DNA of 64,000 nt from the NCBI GenBank assembly GCA_002786385.1, contig PGCN01000007.1:248001-312000 (forward strand), in the 5' to 3' direction. The notes under the pieces are model-generated. The model saw only the letters and a program-made list of their open reading frames with translations. It made no database searches and was not told where the DNA came from. Numbering within the stretch: position 1 is the first letter of the stretch; each line of letters starts with the position of its first letter. Below, one piece after another: positions 50,000 to 58,703 of the stretch. The translations under genes were made by a program, and so were the position numbers. This stretch comes from Flavobacterium sp. FEMGT703F. Its GTDB lineage: Bacteria; Bacteroidota; Bacteroidia; Flavobacteriales; Flavobacteriaceae.

Positions 50000-51592
50000 A
50001 TGCCAACCGACTGTATCAGCTATCAAAAATCAGGATATTTCTCTAAACTCATCGTTGATTATTTAGAGCAAAAACCTGAATTGAAAGCGTTATACAGCAG
50101 GTTTCCGACACTGGAAAACTTTCGGTTACAAATAGCAGAAAAAGAGCTGGAATACAATAACAATGCTAACAGAAATACTTTAGTTCATTCTTTAGAACAA
50201 CAGTACCAAGGCTTTGTAATTTCGGAAGTTACCCAAAATAACCTCAAACTTTTATCCAATACTAAAACCTTTACGGTCACTACCGGACACCAACTGAATT
50301 TGTTCAGCGGACCTTTGTACTTTTTGTACAAAATTGTGTCCACCATCAACCTTTGCAAGGAACTGAAACAAGCTTATCCTGATTATAATTTTGTACCGAT
50401 TTACTGGATGGCAACGGAAGATCACGATTTTGCCGAAATCAATTATTTTCACTTCAAGCACGCCAAAATGCAATGGCTTCGAGAAAGTAACGGACCGGTT
50501 GGCCGTTTGTCCACTGCTGGTTTAGAGGAAGTTTACAAAGTTTTTGCCCAAGAGCTTGGTTTAGGTGATAATGCAAACTATTTAAAATCGTTGTTTGAGG
50601 ATAGCTATTTAAAGCATTCCAATTTAGCCGATGCCACCCGATATTTAGCCAATGAATTGTTCGGGAACCAAGGCTTGGTAATCATAGATGGTGATGATAA
50701 AGCTTTAAAGCAACTTTTTGTGCCTTACGTTAAGCAAGAGTTACTCCAGCAAACGGCTTTCGAAAAAGTCAACCAAACCAACGAAATTCTGAAAGAGTAT
50801 ACCATACAAGTTAATCCGCGTGAGATTAATTTGTTTTACATAGAAGACAACCTCCGTGAACGTATCGTTTTGGAAGACGGACTTTACAAAGTAAATCAAA
50901 CCAACTTGTTTTTTACACAAGAGGAAATCTTGGCTTTAGTCTATTCAAATCCGGAAAAATTCAGTCCGAACGTTATATTACGACCGCTTTACCAAGAAGT
51001 CATTTTACCCAATTTGTGTTATATAGGCGGCGGAGGTGAAATTGCCTATTGGTTACAATTGAAGTCGAATTTCGAAGCTAACAAAATCAGCTTCCCCATA
51101 CTTTTAGTGCGCAACTCTGCCCTATTGGCTACAGAGAAACAATGGCAAAAAGCCGATAAGTTAGGATTGTCATGGGCTGATTTATTTAGTAATCAGCAAG
51201 AATTATTCAATCGAAAAACCCAAGAATTCTCGCAGTTCAACTTAGATTTTACCGCGCAAAAGGAACATTTAAAACAACAATTCGCCGATTTACATCAAAT
51301 AGCATTGCAAACCGACAGCTCTTTTGGTAAAGCTGTAAAAGCTCAGGAAGTAAAACAACTCAAAGGATTGGATAACTTAGAAAAACGTTTACTCAAAGCC
51401 GAAAAACGACAACATGCTGATGTCTTAGAGCGTATCATCCAACTGCAAAACGAGCTCTTCCCCAATCAATCTTTACAGGAAAGACGCAATAATTTCTCGG
51501 AGTTTTACCTTGAATTCGGTCATGAATTCATCGATAAACTGCATGACAACCTAAAACCGTTAGCGTCAAGCTTCACAATTTTAGTTTTATAA
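50000..51592 (+). CDS. bshC: Bacillithiol biosynthesis cysteine-adding enzyme BshC
   Basis: The 530-residue enzyme adds Cys to GlcN-malate in the last step of bacillithiol synthesis, giving the low-molecular-weight thiol used in place of glutathione. Family features: TTGHQLNLFSGPLYFLYKI with the nucleotide-binding GHQ, YWMATEDHDFAEIN, LRPLYQEVILPNLCYIGGGGEIAYWLQL and a long coiled coil at about 390-470. It is full length, and the ATG at 50000 follows a gap of 61 bases. bshA and bshB are not in the window. Confidence 0.95.
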   Translation: MPTDCISYQKSGYFSKLIVDYLEQKPELKALYSRFPTLENFRLQIAEKELEYNNNANRNTLVHSLEQQYQGFVISEVTQNNLKLLSNTKTFTVTTGHQLNLFSGPLYFLYKIVSTINLCKELKQAYPDYNFVPIYWMATEDHDFAEINYFHFKHAKMQWLRESNGPVGRLSTAGLEEVYKVFAQELGLGDNANYLKSLFEDSYLKHSNLADATRYLANELFGNQGLVIIDGDDKALKQLFVPYVKQELLQQTAFEKVNQTNEILKEYTIQVNPREINLFYIEDNLRERIVLEDGLYKVNQTNLFFTQEEILALVYSNPEKFSPNVILRPLYQEVILPNLCYIGGGGEIAYWLQLKSNFEANKISFPILLVRNSALLATEKQWQKADKLGLSWADLFSNQQELFNRKTQEFSQFNLDFTAQKEHLKQQFADLHQIALQTDSSFGKAVKAQEVKQLKGLDNLEKRLLKAEKRQHADVLERIIQLQNELFPNQSLQERRNNFSEFYLEFGHEFIDKLHDNLKPLASSFTILVL

Positions 51593-51601
51593 AATGTTTA
51601 C

Positions 51602-51631
51602 TTGCAAATAGCTTAAAAAACGCTACTTTTG
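51602..51631 (+). promoter_or_regulatory. Promoter of ndk
   Basis: TTG at 51602-51604 and TACTTTTG at 51624-51631 are 19 bases apart; the leader would be about 54 bases. Confidence 0.75.
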
Positions 51632-51689
51632 CACGCGAAAAAGGCAAAGTGCCCAATACAGAAGTAAATTTAAATTCATTTATATCAAA

Positions 51690-52109
51690 ATGGCAACAAA
51701 CAGAACTTTTACCATGATTAAACCGGATGCTGTAGAAAAAGGACACATCGGTGGTATTTTAAATATGATTACTGAAGGTGGTTTCAGAATTGTAGCAATG
51801 AAATTAACACAATTGACAGTAGCTGATGCTCAAAAATTCTATGCAGTACACTCGGAAAGACCTTTCTTTGGTGAGTTAGTAGAGTTTATGACTCGCGGAC
51901 CAATTGTAGCAGCTATCTTAGAAAAAGACAATGCTGTGGAAGATTTCAGAACTTTAATTGGTGCTACTAACCCGGCTGAAGCTGCAGAAGGAACTATCCG
52001 TAAAAAATACGCTACTTCTATCGGTGAAAACGCAGTTCACGGTTCAGACTCTGATGAGAATGCCGCCATCGAAGGTGCTTTCCACTTTGCAGGAAGAGAG
52101 CAATTTTAA
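51690..52109 (+). CDS. ndk: Nucleoside diphosphate kinase
   Basis: The 139-residue enzyme transfers the gamma phosphate of ATP to NDPs through a phospho-His. The catalytic His117 lies in ENAVHGSDS, and the family start ([11 protein letters not shown]), the Kpn loop region and RPFFGELV are present. Length is normal. It has its own promoter and terminator. Confidence 0.97.
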   Translation: MATNRTFTMIKPDAVEKGHIGGILNMITEGGFRIVAMKLTQLTVADAQKFYAVHSERPFFGELVEFMTRGPIVAAILEKDNAVEDFRTLIGATNPAEAAEGTIRKKYATSIGENAVHGSDSDENAAIEGAFHFAGREQF

Positions 52110-52147
52110 TAAGACATAAGAGTTCAAAATTCTTGCACTCAACGTAT

Positions 52148-52180
52148 AAAATCCCGTTTCAAAATGAAGCGGGATTTTTT
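52148..52180 (+). terminator. Terminator of ndk
   Basis: AAAATCCCG and CGGGATTTT pair, with further pairing toward the loop, followed by TTTT. Confidence 0.8.
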
Positions 52181-52310
52181 TATGACAAAAAAGGCACATA
52201 ATCAAAAAGTCAAATCAATTTCAGCTGCCTAAATTCAGTGAGATTTTTTTTATATTTAGCCTTGCAACAAAAAAACAATTGGTTATCTTTACTAATCTGA
52301 TTTCTCACCA

Positions 52311-53390
52311 ATGAAAGATAAAAAAGCCCTATCTCAACAATACTGGACTGAAGTTTTTTTTGATATTTCTGCTGATTTGTTCTTTATAGCCGGCTACGAT
52401 GGTTACTTTAAAAAAGTCAATCCATCGGTTTGTAAACTCTTAGGCTATACTGAAGAAGAACTGCTGTCACAACCTATCAACAGCTTTATACATCCGGACG
52501 ATTTAGAAAGAACCAACCAAATGCGCGCTTTAGTCAAAAATGGCGAGCCTTTGTTGGATTTTGAAAATAGGTACTTAACCAAAAATGGTGATACTGTTTG
52601 GTTAGCGTGGACTTCCATGCCACACTTTGAACACGGTTTGGTGTATGCTATTGCTAAAGATGTAACCTACCGCAAAAAGATTGAAGAAAAACGCAATAAA
52701 CTGCTCACCAATCTCAAAAAAATCAATCAGGATTTAAAAAAGATTACTTATACCGCTTCTCACGATTTGCGTTCTCCGGTAAACAATTTGCTCTCGGTGT
52801 TTGAATTGCTCGACGTAAGTAAAATTGACGACCCTGAAACACTGGAACTCATTGAGATTCTGAAAATCACCTCCAATAGTTTAAAAGAAACCTTAAACAG
52901 CTATGTAGATAATATTGGCCACCAAGACCATTTACACATTATGGTTGAAGAGCTATCACTTAGCCAAACGGTTCAAAAGGTATTGCAATCTGTTCAATCA
53001 CAAATCAACGAAGCTAAAGTTACCGTAAACCTCAACTTTGAGGCTTTCGATGCTGTATCATACAATAGGGTTTACCTGGAAAGTATTTTTATCAATCTTA
53101 TTACCAATGCCATCAAATACCGACAACCCGGTATAATACCGGTTATTGCGATTAGCACCCGAATAAAGCATGGTGTACGCCAATTGGTAGTGTCCGACAA
53201 TGGTTGTGGATTCGATATAGACAAAGTAAAAAATAAAATCTTCGGATTGCATCAAAAATTCCACGAACACAAAGACAGTCACGGCATCGGCCTGTACTTG
53301 GTTTACAATCATGTTACCGACATGGGTGGTCAAATTGAAGTGGAAAGTGAAATTGGCAAAGGCACAAAGTTCACCATAAAACTAAAGTAA
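52311..53390 (+). CDS. PAS-domain sensor histidine kinase
   Basis: The 359-residue soluble kinase has a PAS/PAC module (about 12-125; DLFFIAGYDGYFKKVNPSVCKLLGYTEEELL and the PAC part LAWTSMPHFEHGLVYAIAKDVT), a HisKA domain with His151 in TASHDLRSPVNN and a HATPase domain (NLITNAIKYR, SDNGCGFD, HGIGLYLV). It has no membrane segment or receiver. No response regulator is adjacent. The PAS ligand is unknown. Confidence 0.9.
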   Translation: MKDKKALSQQYWTEVFFDISADLFFIAGYDGYFKKVNPSVCKLLGYTEEELLSQPINSFIHPDDLERTNQMRALVKNGEPLLDFENRYLTKNGDTVWLAWTSMPHFEHGLVYAIAKDVTYRKKIEEKRNKLLTNLKKINQDLKKITYTASHDLRSPVNNLLSVFELLDVSKIDDPETLELIEILKITSNSLKETLNSYVDNIGHQDHLHIMVEELSLSQTVQKVLQSVQSQINEAKVTVNLNFEAFDAVSYNRVYLESIFINLITNAIKYRQPGIIPVIAISTRIKHGVRQLVVSDNGCGFDIDKVKNKIFGLHQKFHEHKDSHGIGLYLVYNHVTDMGGQIEVESEIGKGTKFTIKLK

Positions 53391-53468
53391 TCACTAGGCT
53401 TCAGCTATTCAAAACAAACAATTTAGAGCAACTAAGACAACATCAAACCTTAAACTCGCAACCCGCTT

Positions 53469-54119
53469 ATGTCATTTACCCTGGCCATTTCTCCGAATCG
53501 TACACCATTAAAACAAAACCGTTGGTTGTGGATATTTTTGACGAGTTTCTTAACATTATGGATAAGTACGCTTTTGGGAACCAACGATCTCAATAATTGG
53601 CTGTTAGAAAATACCTTGACCGCACTTTTCTTTTTGTTTTTGATAGTGAGTTATAAAAAATACCAATTCAGCGACCTCTCTTATTTACTCATTACTGTGT
53701 ATTTATGCCTGCACGTTTATGGTGCTAAGTATACTTATGCCGAAAACCCTTTTGGCTATTGGCTTAAAGACTATATGGGATGGGAACGCAATCATTACGA
53801 CAGAATAGTCCACTTTAGCTTTGGCTTTTTACTGGCTTACCCTATGAGGGAATTGTTTTTAAAATGGGTTAAATACCCAAACTTGGTGGCTTGGGTGTTA
53901 CCTATAGAAATTACTTTATCAGTAAGCGGTTTTTACGAGTTGATAGAATGGGCTGTGGCCGACATCTTTTTCCCATCTCAAGGCGATGCTTATTTGGGAA
54001 CTCAAGGCGATATTTGGGATGCACAAAAAGATATATTTTTGGCATTTTTAGGAGCCATATTGGCCACCACTATTGTTAGTCTCATCAAAAAAATATTCAA
54101 ATTAAATGAGGTTAAATAA
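53469..54119 (+). CDS. DUF2238 (YjdF-like) membrane protein
   Basis: The 216-residue protein has about six membrane helices and the DUF2238 signatures: WERNHYDRIVHFSFGFLL, VSGFYELIEWAVADIF and GDIWDAQKDIFLAFLGA. The family's role is not known. Its 3' end overlaps the start of the next gene by 14 bases in another frame, so the two are coupled. Confidence 0.88.
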   Translation: MSFTLAISPNRTPLKQNRWLWIFLTSFLTLWISTLLGTNDLNNWLLENTLTALFFLFLIVSYKKYQFSDLSYLLITVYLCLHVYGAKYTYAENPFGYWLKDYMGWERNHYDRIVHFSFGFLLAYPMRELFLKWVKYPNLVAWVLPIEITLSVSGFYELIEWAVADIFFPSQGDAYLGTQGDIWDAQKDIFLAFLGAILATTIVSLIKKIFKLNEVK

Positions 54120-55215
54120 GACAATAGCTTTTGCAACGCTGTTAACACAACTCGTTTTCGGACAGAACAATACCACCATCATTCGCAACTTGGATCCGGT
54201 TTCAGAAGAATACACCTTTCCCGAAATACAAACAGCTCCCAAAACCAAAATAGGTGAAAAAATAAACATCTTTTTGCAATTACACTATTTACAGCACTTA
54301 CCGGGTGTTTTTAAGAAAACTCCTTTTGAGAAAGTCTCCTACAACAGTCCTGAAAATCAAGGTGGCACCTATCTGTTTTACGGATGGACGAAAGAAGATA
54401 CACCTCCTAACGTATTAAGCCTAACCATGAGCACCGAGTTTAGTGGTGCCTATATTGAAGGCTATGAGACCCACGAAAATTATGACCTCCGTACCGGAAA
54501 TTATCTTTTAGTAACCGATATCATTCGGTCCGAAAAGCATACTTCACTGGCCCAGCAAGTGAATACTATGGTAAAAAAAGAAATCACTGCTTTTCTTTCA
54601 GAGACAAAAAAGAACTTAGCGGAAATAGATAGTATATCCCAACGCGAGTTGTTCGATCGCTACCAAGAACAAATTGAATTATACGAAAACTGCTTGTCCG
54701 ACTATACCGAATACCAATTGGGTGATTTTGATTACTATTTCACTAAAAACCAACTACACCTGTTAAGAGGTCGATGTTCAAGTCATGTGAATCGAGCTGT
54801 TGATGATTTATACCAATTTGATCTGCCGTTTTCTTACGCCGATTTGCTTCCTTTACTTTCTGATTACGGCAAGAACGTGCTATACGATACTCCTATCAAA
54901 AATTACAACAGTGCTCAGCCTATCGGGAAAATGTTTAAAGGAAAAATTGGCAACAATGCCGTCACATTTGTGTTGCCAAACATCAATTACGACAATTCCT
55001 TAACCATTACCTATTGGTACGACAAATACAAAAAACCTATTGAATGTCACGGTACTTTTAAAGACAATAACTTTTATTTCAGGGAACAAAGTGCTGATGA
55101 CTTTTCAGGTTTAATAGGTATTATTGAAGCCGATTGGAATAATGGAACCATTAAAGGCGTTTGGATTAATCACAAAACCAAGAAAGAATACCCGATAGTA
55201 CTAATGACCTATTAA
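54106..55215 (+). CDS. Secreted protein with a DUF3298-like region
   Basis: The 369-residue protein has a signal peptide (about 1-19, ending VFGQ). The middle (about 110-260) follows the DUF3298/RsiV pattern: ENYDLRTGNYLLVTDII, a long helical stretch, then YTEYQLGDFDYYFTKNQLHLLR and DLPFSYADLLPLLSDYGKNVLY. The C-terminal 95 residues resemble a small beta-barrel repeat (GKIGNNAVTFVL, GTFKDNNFYF). The gene begins inside the end of the DUF2238 gene. The family match is tentative and the function unknown. Confidence 0.7.
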   Translation: MRLNKTIAFATLLTQLVFGQNNTTIIRNLDPVSEEYTFPEIQTAPKTKIGEKINIFLQLHYLQHLPGVFKKTPFEKVSYNSPENQGGTYLFYGWTKEDTPPNVLSLTMSTEFSGAYIEGYETHENYDLRTGNYLLVTDIIRSEKHTSLAQQVNTMVKKEITAFLSETKKNLAEIDSISQRELFDRYQEQIELYENCLSDYTEYQLGDFDYYFTKNQLHLLRGRCSSHVNRAVDDLYQFDLPFSYADLLPLLSDYGKNVLYDTPIKNYNSAQPIGKMFKGKIGNNAVTFVLPNINYDNSLTITYWYDKYKKPIECHGTFKDNNFYFREQSADDFSGLIGIIEADWNNGTIKGVWINHKTKKEYPIVLMTY

Positions 55216-55224
55216 GATTTTTTT

Positions 55225-55271
55225 TGAAGTATTGATAACTTTTGACTTCAGAAATTATACAACTGTCAAAA
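55225..55271. promoter_or_regulatory. Inverted repeats upstream of the aromatic operon
   Basis: TGAAGT (55225-55230) and ACTTCA (55245-55250) are 14 bases apart, and TTTTGAC (55240-55246) and GTCAAAA (55265-55271) overlap them. This gap is the likely control region of the operon, and one of the pairs may be a regulator site; no perfect TAnnTTTG is present. Confidence 0.35.
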
Positions 55272-55314
55272 AAATAAAAAAAATAGCTTTAATTTGTAGT
55301 AAACAAACAACACT

Positions 55315-55920
55315 ATGCTATTTGACCCTAACCTGCTGGATTCTTCAGCAGTTTATAAATTAATGACAGGCGCTATCATTCCCAGACCTATCGGATGGAT
55401 AGCTACCGTAAGCGAAGACGGTATCAACAACCTCGCACCATTTTCCTATTTCAATGCTGCCGGAGAAGATCCGCCGCACATCATGTTTTCCGTGAACAGA
55501 GCCAATCACTCCAATAAAGACACCTTAAACAACATACTCGCTAACGGTCAATTTGTGGTAAACATGGTCACCGAAAACACGGTGGAACAAATGAACACCA
55601 CAGCGCAATCGGTACCGGCAGAAGTAGACGAATTTGTCTTGGCCGGTGTTACGCCTATTCCATCCGTAAAAATAAAACCGATGCGCGTAGCCGAAAGTCC
55701 GGTACAATTGGAATGCGAACTGGTCCATCATTACTTTCTCGAAGATCATAAAAACGGCGGCTCCTGTATCGTCATCGGTCGCATTGTGATGATGCATTTT
55801 GACGACGCAGTGTTATTAGACAATTACAAAATCAATTTAGAAACGTATAAACCGGTGGCAAGATTAGCCGGTTCCAATTATGCCAAATTAGGAGAATTAT
55901 TCTCCATTAAAAGAGGCTAA
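55315..55920 (+). CDS. Flavin reductase family protein
   Basis: The 201-residue protein is an FMN-binding split-barrel of the flavin reductase type: the N-terminal MTGAIIPRPIGWIATVSEDG, NLAPFSYFNAAGEDPPHIMFSVN, KDTLNNILANGQFVVNMV and IVIGRIVMMHFDD. It would supply reduced flavin or act on a small flavin substrate. As first gene of the aromatic operon it may serve the hydroxylase downstream, although that enzyme carries its own flavin domains. An octamer array fills the gap to the next gene. Confidence 0.85.
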   Translation: MLFDPNLLDSSAVYKLMTGAIIPRPIGWIATVSEDGINNLAPFSYFNAAGEDPPHIMFSVNRANHSNKDTLNNILANGQFVVNMVTENTVEQMNTTAQSVPAEVDEFVLAGVTPIPSVKIKPMRVAESPVQLECELVHHYFLEDHKNGGSCIVIGRIVMMHFDDAVLLDNYKINLETYKPVARLAGSNYAKLGELFSIKRG

Positions 55921-55929
55921 TTAAAAAGA

Positions 55930-55964
55930 CTCAGTTACCCAGAAACTCAGTCACTAAGAAACTT
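55930..55964. repeat. Octamer array
   Basis: Units CTCAGTTA, CCCAGAAA, CTCAGTCA, CTAAGAAA, CTT in the gap between the flavin reductase and hydroxylase genes; the CTCAG orientation matches 35900 and 63021. Confidence 0.75.
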
Positions 55965-55971
55965 AAAAAAA

Positions 55972-58272
55972 ATGAAAATAGCAGTTATAGGCGGTGGTCC
56001 GGGCGGACTATACTTCTCCATCCTAACCAAAAAAGCAATACCGCATTGCCAAATTGATATCTACGAACGCAACAAACCCGACGACAGTTTCGGATTTGGC
56101 GTAGTTTTCTCCGATGAAACTTTGGGAGAATTCCTTAAACGCGATATGCAGTCGTATGAATTAATTCGAAGTCAATTTGCCTATTGGGACGACATCATCG
56201 TGGCTCGAGACGGTCAAGAAGTCAGCATAGCCGGTAACGGTTTTTGTGGTTGTTCCCGAAAAACATTGCTTAAATTATTGCACCAACGTTGTCGAGAAGA
56301 AGGAGTTAACCTGCATTTCGAACAAAATATAGATGACATCAGCCAATACCAAGACGCCGATATCATATTGGCTTCCGATGGCATCAGCAGTGGTATCCGA
56401 ACACTATATGAAAAGGAATTCGGCACCAAAATCACACTAAAGAAAAACCGCTTTGTGTGGTTGGGTTCTACCAAACCCTTGGATGCCTTTACCTATTTCT
56501 TCCGAAGTACACCACACGGCACTATCGTAGCCCATACGTACCAATACGAAGCCGGTATGAGTACGTGGATTTTTGAATGCAGCGACGAAACCTGGCAAAA
56601 GCACGGTTTTGAAGTCACCAATGAAACCGATACCATAGCCAAAATCTCAGCAATATTCGCAGCAGAACTCGACGGTCATCCGCTTATTTCCAACAAATCG
56701 CATTGGCGTCAATTCCCGCATGTAACCAACGAAAAATGGTACCATAACAACATCGTTTTGTTAGGCGATGCCAAAGCCACAGCACATTATTCAATCGGCT
56801 CGGGAACTAAACTGGCGATGGATTGCGCTATCGGTTTATCCGATGCGGTAATTGCTAATCCGAATAACGTACAAGCCGCTTTCGAGCAATACGATAAAAC
56901 CCGTCGCAATACGGTAGAAATGATACAATATGCTGCTCTGGTTTCTCTCGATTGGTTTGAACACATGGACCGACACATGCAGCATCCGTTTTACCAATTC
57001 GCTTTCGGTTGCATGACGCGTTCTAAAAAAGTCACTTTTGAAAATTTAAGATTACGCGATAAATCGTTTACGGATAAAGTATTGACAGAATTTCATCAGA
57101 ACCCTGTCATCCCAAGCGCAGTCGAGGGACCGGCTGCTTTCACCCAATTCAAACTACGTGATTTAGAATTGCAAAACCGCATCGTCATGTCGGCCATGGG
57201 ACAATATGCTGCTACAGAAGGTAAAGTATCCGATTGGCATTTGGTGCATTACGGCAGCAGAGCCACCGGTGGTGTTGGACTAATTATTACCGAAATGACA
57301 GCGGTCTCCGAAACCGGACGCATCACTTTAGGTTGTGCCGGAATTTATACTCAGGAACAGTTAGTTGACTGGAAAAAGATAACCGATTTTATCCATCACA
57401 ACACGCCAACTAAAATCGGAATTCAATTAGGCCATTCCGGACGCAAAGGTGCTGTAAAAAAACCGTGGGAAGGCACTAATGAACCTATCGATTTACCATG
57501 GGATTTGCTGTCTGCCTCGCCGATTCCTTTCCATGAAAAAATGCCGATTCCGAAAGAGATGTCTTTAACCGACATGGATTTGATCACTGACCAATTTGTA
57601 CAAGCTACCAAAAATGCTGACCAAGCCGGATTTGATTTAATCGAATTGCAAGCACATCACGGCTTCTTATTGGCTTCGTTCCTATCTCCATTAACCAACA
57701 TCCGAACCGACGAATTTGGCGGCAGTATACAAAACCGCTTGAAGTTTCCCATCCGTGTGTTTACTGAAATGCGAAAAGTATTCCCGACAAACAAACCCAT
57801 GTCGGTGAGAATCTCCGCTTCCGATTGGGCCGAAAACGGAATCACTGAAGAAGAAGTGATCACTATAGCAACAGCCTTCAAAAATGCCGGAGCCGATATC
57901 ATCAACGTTTCCACCGGCAATACCGTAGCGCATCAAAAACCGCAAGTCGGCAGAATGTGGCAAACACCGTTCTCCGATGCCGTTAAAAATACTGTTCACA
58001 TTCCAACCATCACAGCAGGTTATATCCAGGATATAGATCAAATCAACACCATATTACTCAACGGTAGAGCTGATTTAGTGGCGCTGGGCCGACCGTTATT
58101 AGCCGACGCCAATTTTGTGAGAAATGCGCAAGCCTACGAACAATTCGAAGCCACAGACATTCCCAATTCCTATAAAGCCGGAAGTTCTCATCTCTATCCG
58201 CTAAAAGCCGCCGAGAGAAAACAAACCGAAAGCATGAAGAAAGCCTTAAAACCAAAGAGTAATAAAATTTAA
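55972..58272 (+). CDS. Bifunctional salicylyl-CoA 5-hydroxylase / old-yellow-enzyme fusion
   Basis: The 766-residue protein has an N-terminal group A flavoprotein monooxygenase (about 1-375; FAD motifs GGGPGG, the ASDGISSG motif and LLGDAKATAHYSIGSGTKLA) and a C-terminal old-yellow-enzyme barrel (about 390-745; FKLRDLELQNRIVMSAM, LGHSGRKG, ELQAHHGFLL and LGRPLLADANFV). This fusion is known as 2-aminobenzoyl-CoA monooxygenase/reductase and is annotated as salicylyl-CoA 5-hydroxylase. Both act on CoA thioesters and hydroxylate C5, using NADH. The gentisate-type enzymes downstream favour salicylyl-CoA, but anthraniloyl-CoA cannot be excluded. The linker carries the peptide VIPSAVEGP (residues 379-387), encoded by a repeat-like sequence. 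Confidence 0.88.
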   Translation: MKIAVIGGGPGGLYFSILTKKAIPHCQIDIYERNKPDDSFGFGVVFSDETLGEFLKRDMQSYELIRSQFAYWDDIIVARDGQEVSIAGNGFCGCSRKTLLKLLHQRCREEGVNLHFEQNIDDISQYQDADIILASDGISSGIRTLYEKEFGTKITLKKNRFVWLGSTKPLDAFTYFFRSTPHGTIVAHTYQYEAGMSTWIFECSDETWQKHGFEVTNETDTIAKISAIFAAELDGHPLISNKSHWRQFPHVTNEKWYHNNIVLLGDAKATAHYSIGSGTKLAMDCAIGLSDAVIANPNNVQAAFEQYDKTRRNTVEMIQYAALVSLDWFEHMDRHMQHPFYQFAFGCMTRSKKVTFENLRLRDKSFTDKVLTEFHQNPVIPSAVEGPAAFTQFKLRDLELQNRIVMSAMGQYAATEGKVSDWHLVHYGSRATGGVGLIITEMTAVSETGRITLGCAGIYTQEQLVDWKKITDFIHHNTPTKIGIQLGHSGRKGAVKKPWEGTNEPIDLPWDLLSASPIPFHEKMPIPKEMSLTDMDLITDQFVQATKNADQAGFDLIELQAHHGFLLASFLSPLTNIRTDEFGGSIQNRLKFPIRVFTEMRKVFPTNKPMSVRISASDWAENGITEEEVITIATAFKNAGADIINVSTGNTVAHQKPQVGRMWQTPFSDAVKNTVHIPTITAGYIQDIDQINTILLNGRADLVALGRPLLADANFVRNAQAYEQFEATDIPNSYKAGSSHLYPLKAAERKQTESMKKALKPKSNKI
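57105..57133. repeat. Repeat-like GTCATCCCAAGCGCAGTCGA segment inside a coding region
   Basis: About 29 bases resemble the intergenic repeat with consensus near GTCATCCTGAGCGAAGTCGA, from memory. It lies in the inter-domain linker and is read in frame. Confidence 0.5.
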
Positions 58273-58298
58273 TTACAAATTATGAATTACGAATTATG
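58271..58298. repeat. Heptamer array, left arm around the four-helix gene
   Basis: Heptamers AATTACA, AATTATG, AATTACG, AATTATG. Bases 58278-58298 form a perfect 21-bp inverted repeat with 58679-58699 across the four-helix gene. Confidence 0.85.
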
Positions 58299-58330
58299 AC
58301 GAAACAGTATGAAACGAAGCGAGGGAAATT

Positions 58331-58684
58331 ATGAAGAAAGATAATATTATTCAAAATAAGAGTTATGCCTTTGCTGTTAAAATTATAAAAACGTATCAGC
58401 ATTTGTGTACCACTCAGAAAGAATTCGTTCTAAGCAAACAACTTTTACGTTGTGGTACTTCGATTGGCGCCAACATTGAAGAAGCTATTGGCGGACAATC
58501 GGATAAAGATTTTTATGCAAAACTTACTATAGCATACAAAGAAGCAAGAGAAACACATTATCGGATTAGATTAATGAAAGATACTGATTACCTTTCACAA
58601 GAAGAAGCTAACTATTTATTAAAAGATACTGAGGAATTACTGAAGATAATTGGTTCTATCCAAAAAACACTTCGTAATTCATAA
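58331..58684 (+). CDS. Four-helix bundle protein (23S rRNA IVS / S23 family)
   Basis: The 117-residue protein is all helical with the four-helix-bundle family pattern: SYAFAVKIIKTYQHL, EFVLSKQLLRCGTSIGANIEEA, GQSDKDFYAKLTIAYKEARETHYRIRLMKDTDYL and the final ELLKIIGSIQKTL. Members occur within 23S rRNA intervening sequences and as the Avd relatives of diversity-generating retroelements, and often as orphan genes; the role of orphans is unknown. It interrupts an operon of catabolic genes and is bracketed by a 21-bp inverted repeat made of heptamer arrays, its stop codon lying in the right array, which suggests a transferable unit. Confidence 0.85.
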   Translation: MKKDNIIQNKSYAFAVKIIKTYQHLCTTQKEFVLSKQLLRCGTSIGANIEEAIGGQSDKDFYAKLTIAYKEARETHYRIRLMKDTDYLSQEEANYLLKDTEELLKIIGSIQKTLRNS

Positions 58685-58702
58685 TTCGTAATTCATAATT
58701 CT
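58675..58702. repeat. Heptamer array, right arm around the four-helix gene
   Basis: Heptamers AATTCAT, AATTCGT, AATTCAT, AATTCTC: the inverse of the left arm at 58271. It carries the stop codon of the four-helix gene and ends two bases before the CoA-ligase ATG. Confidence 0.85.
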
Positions 58703-58703
58703 C

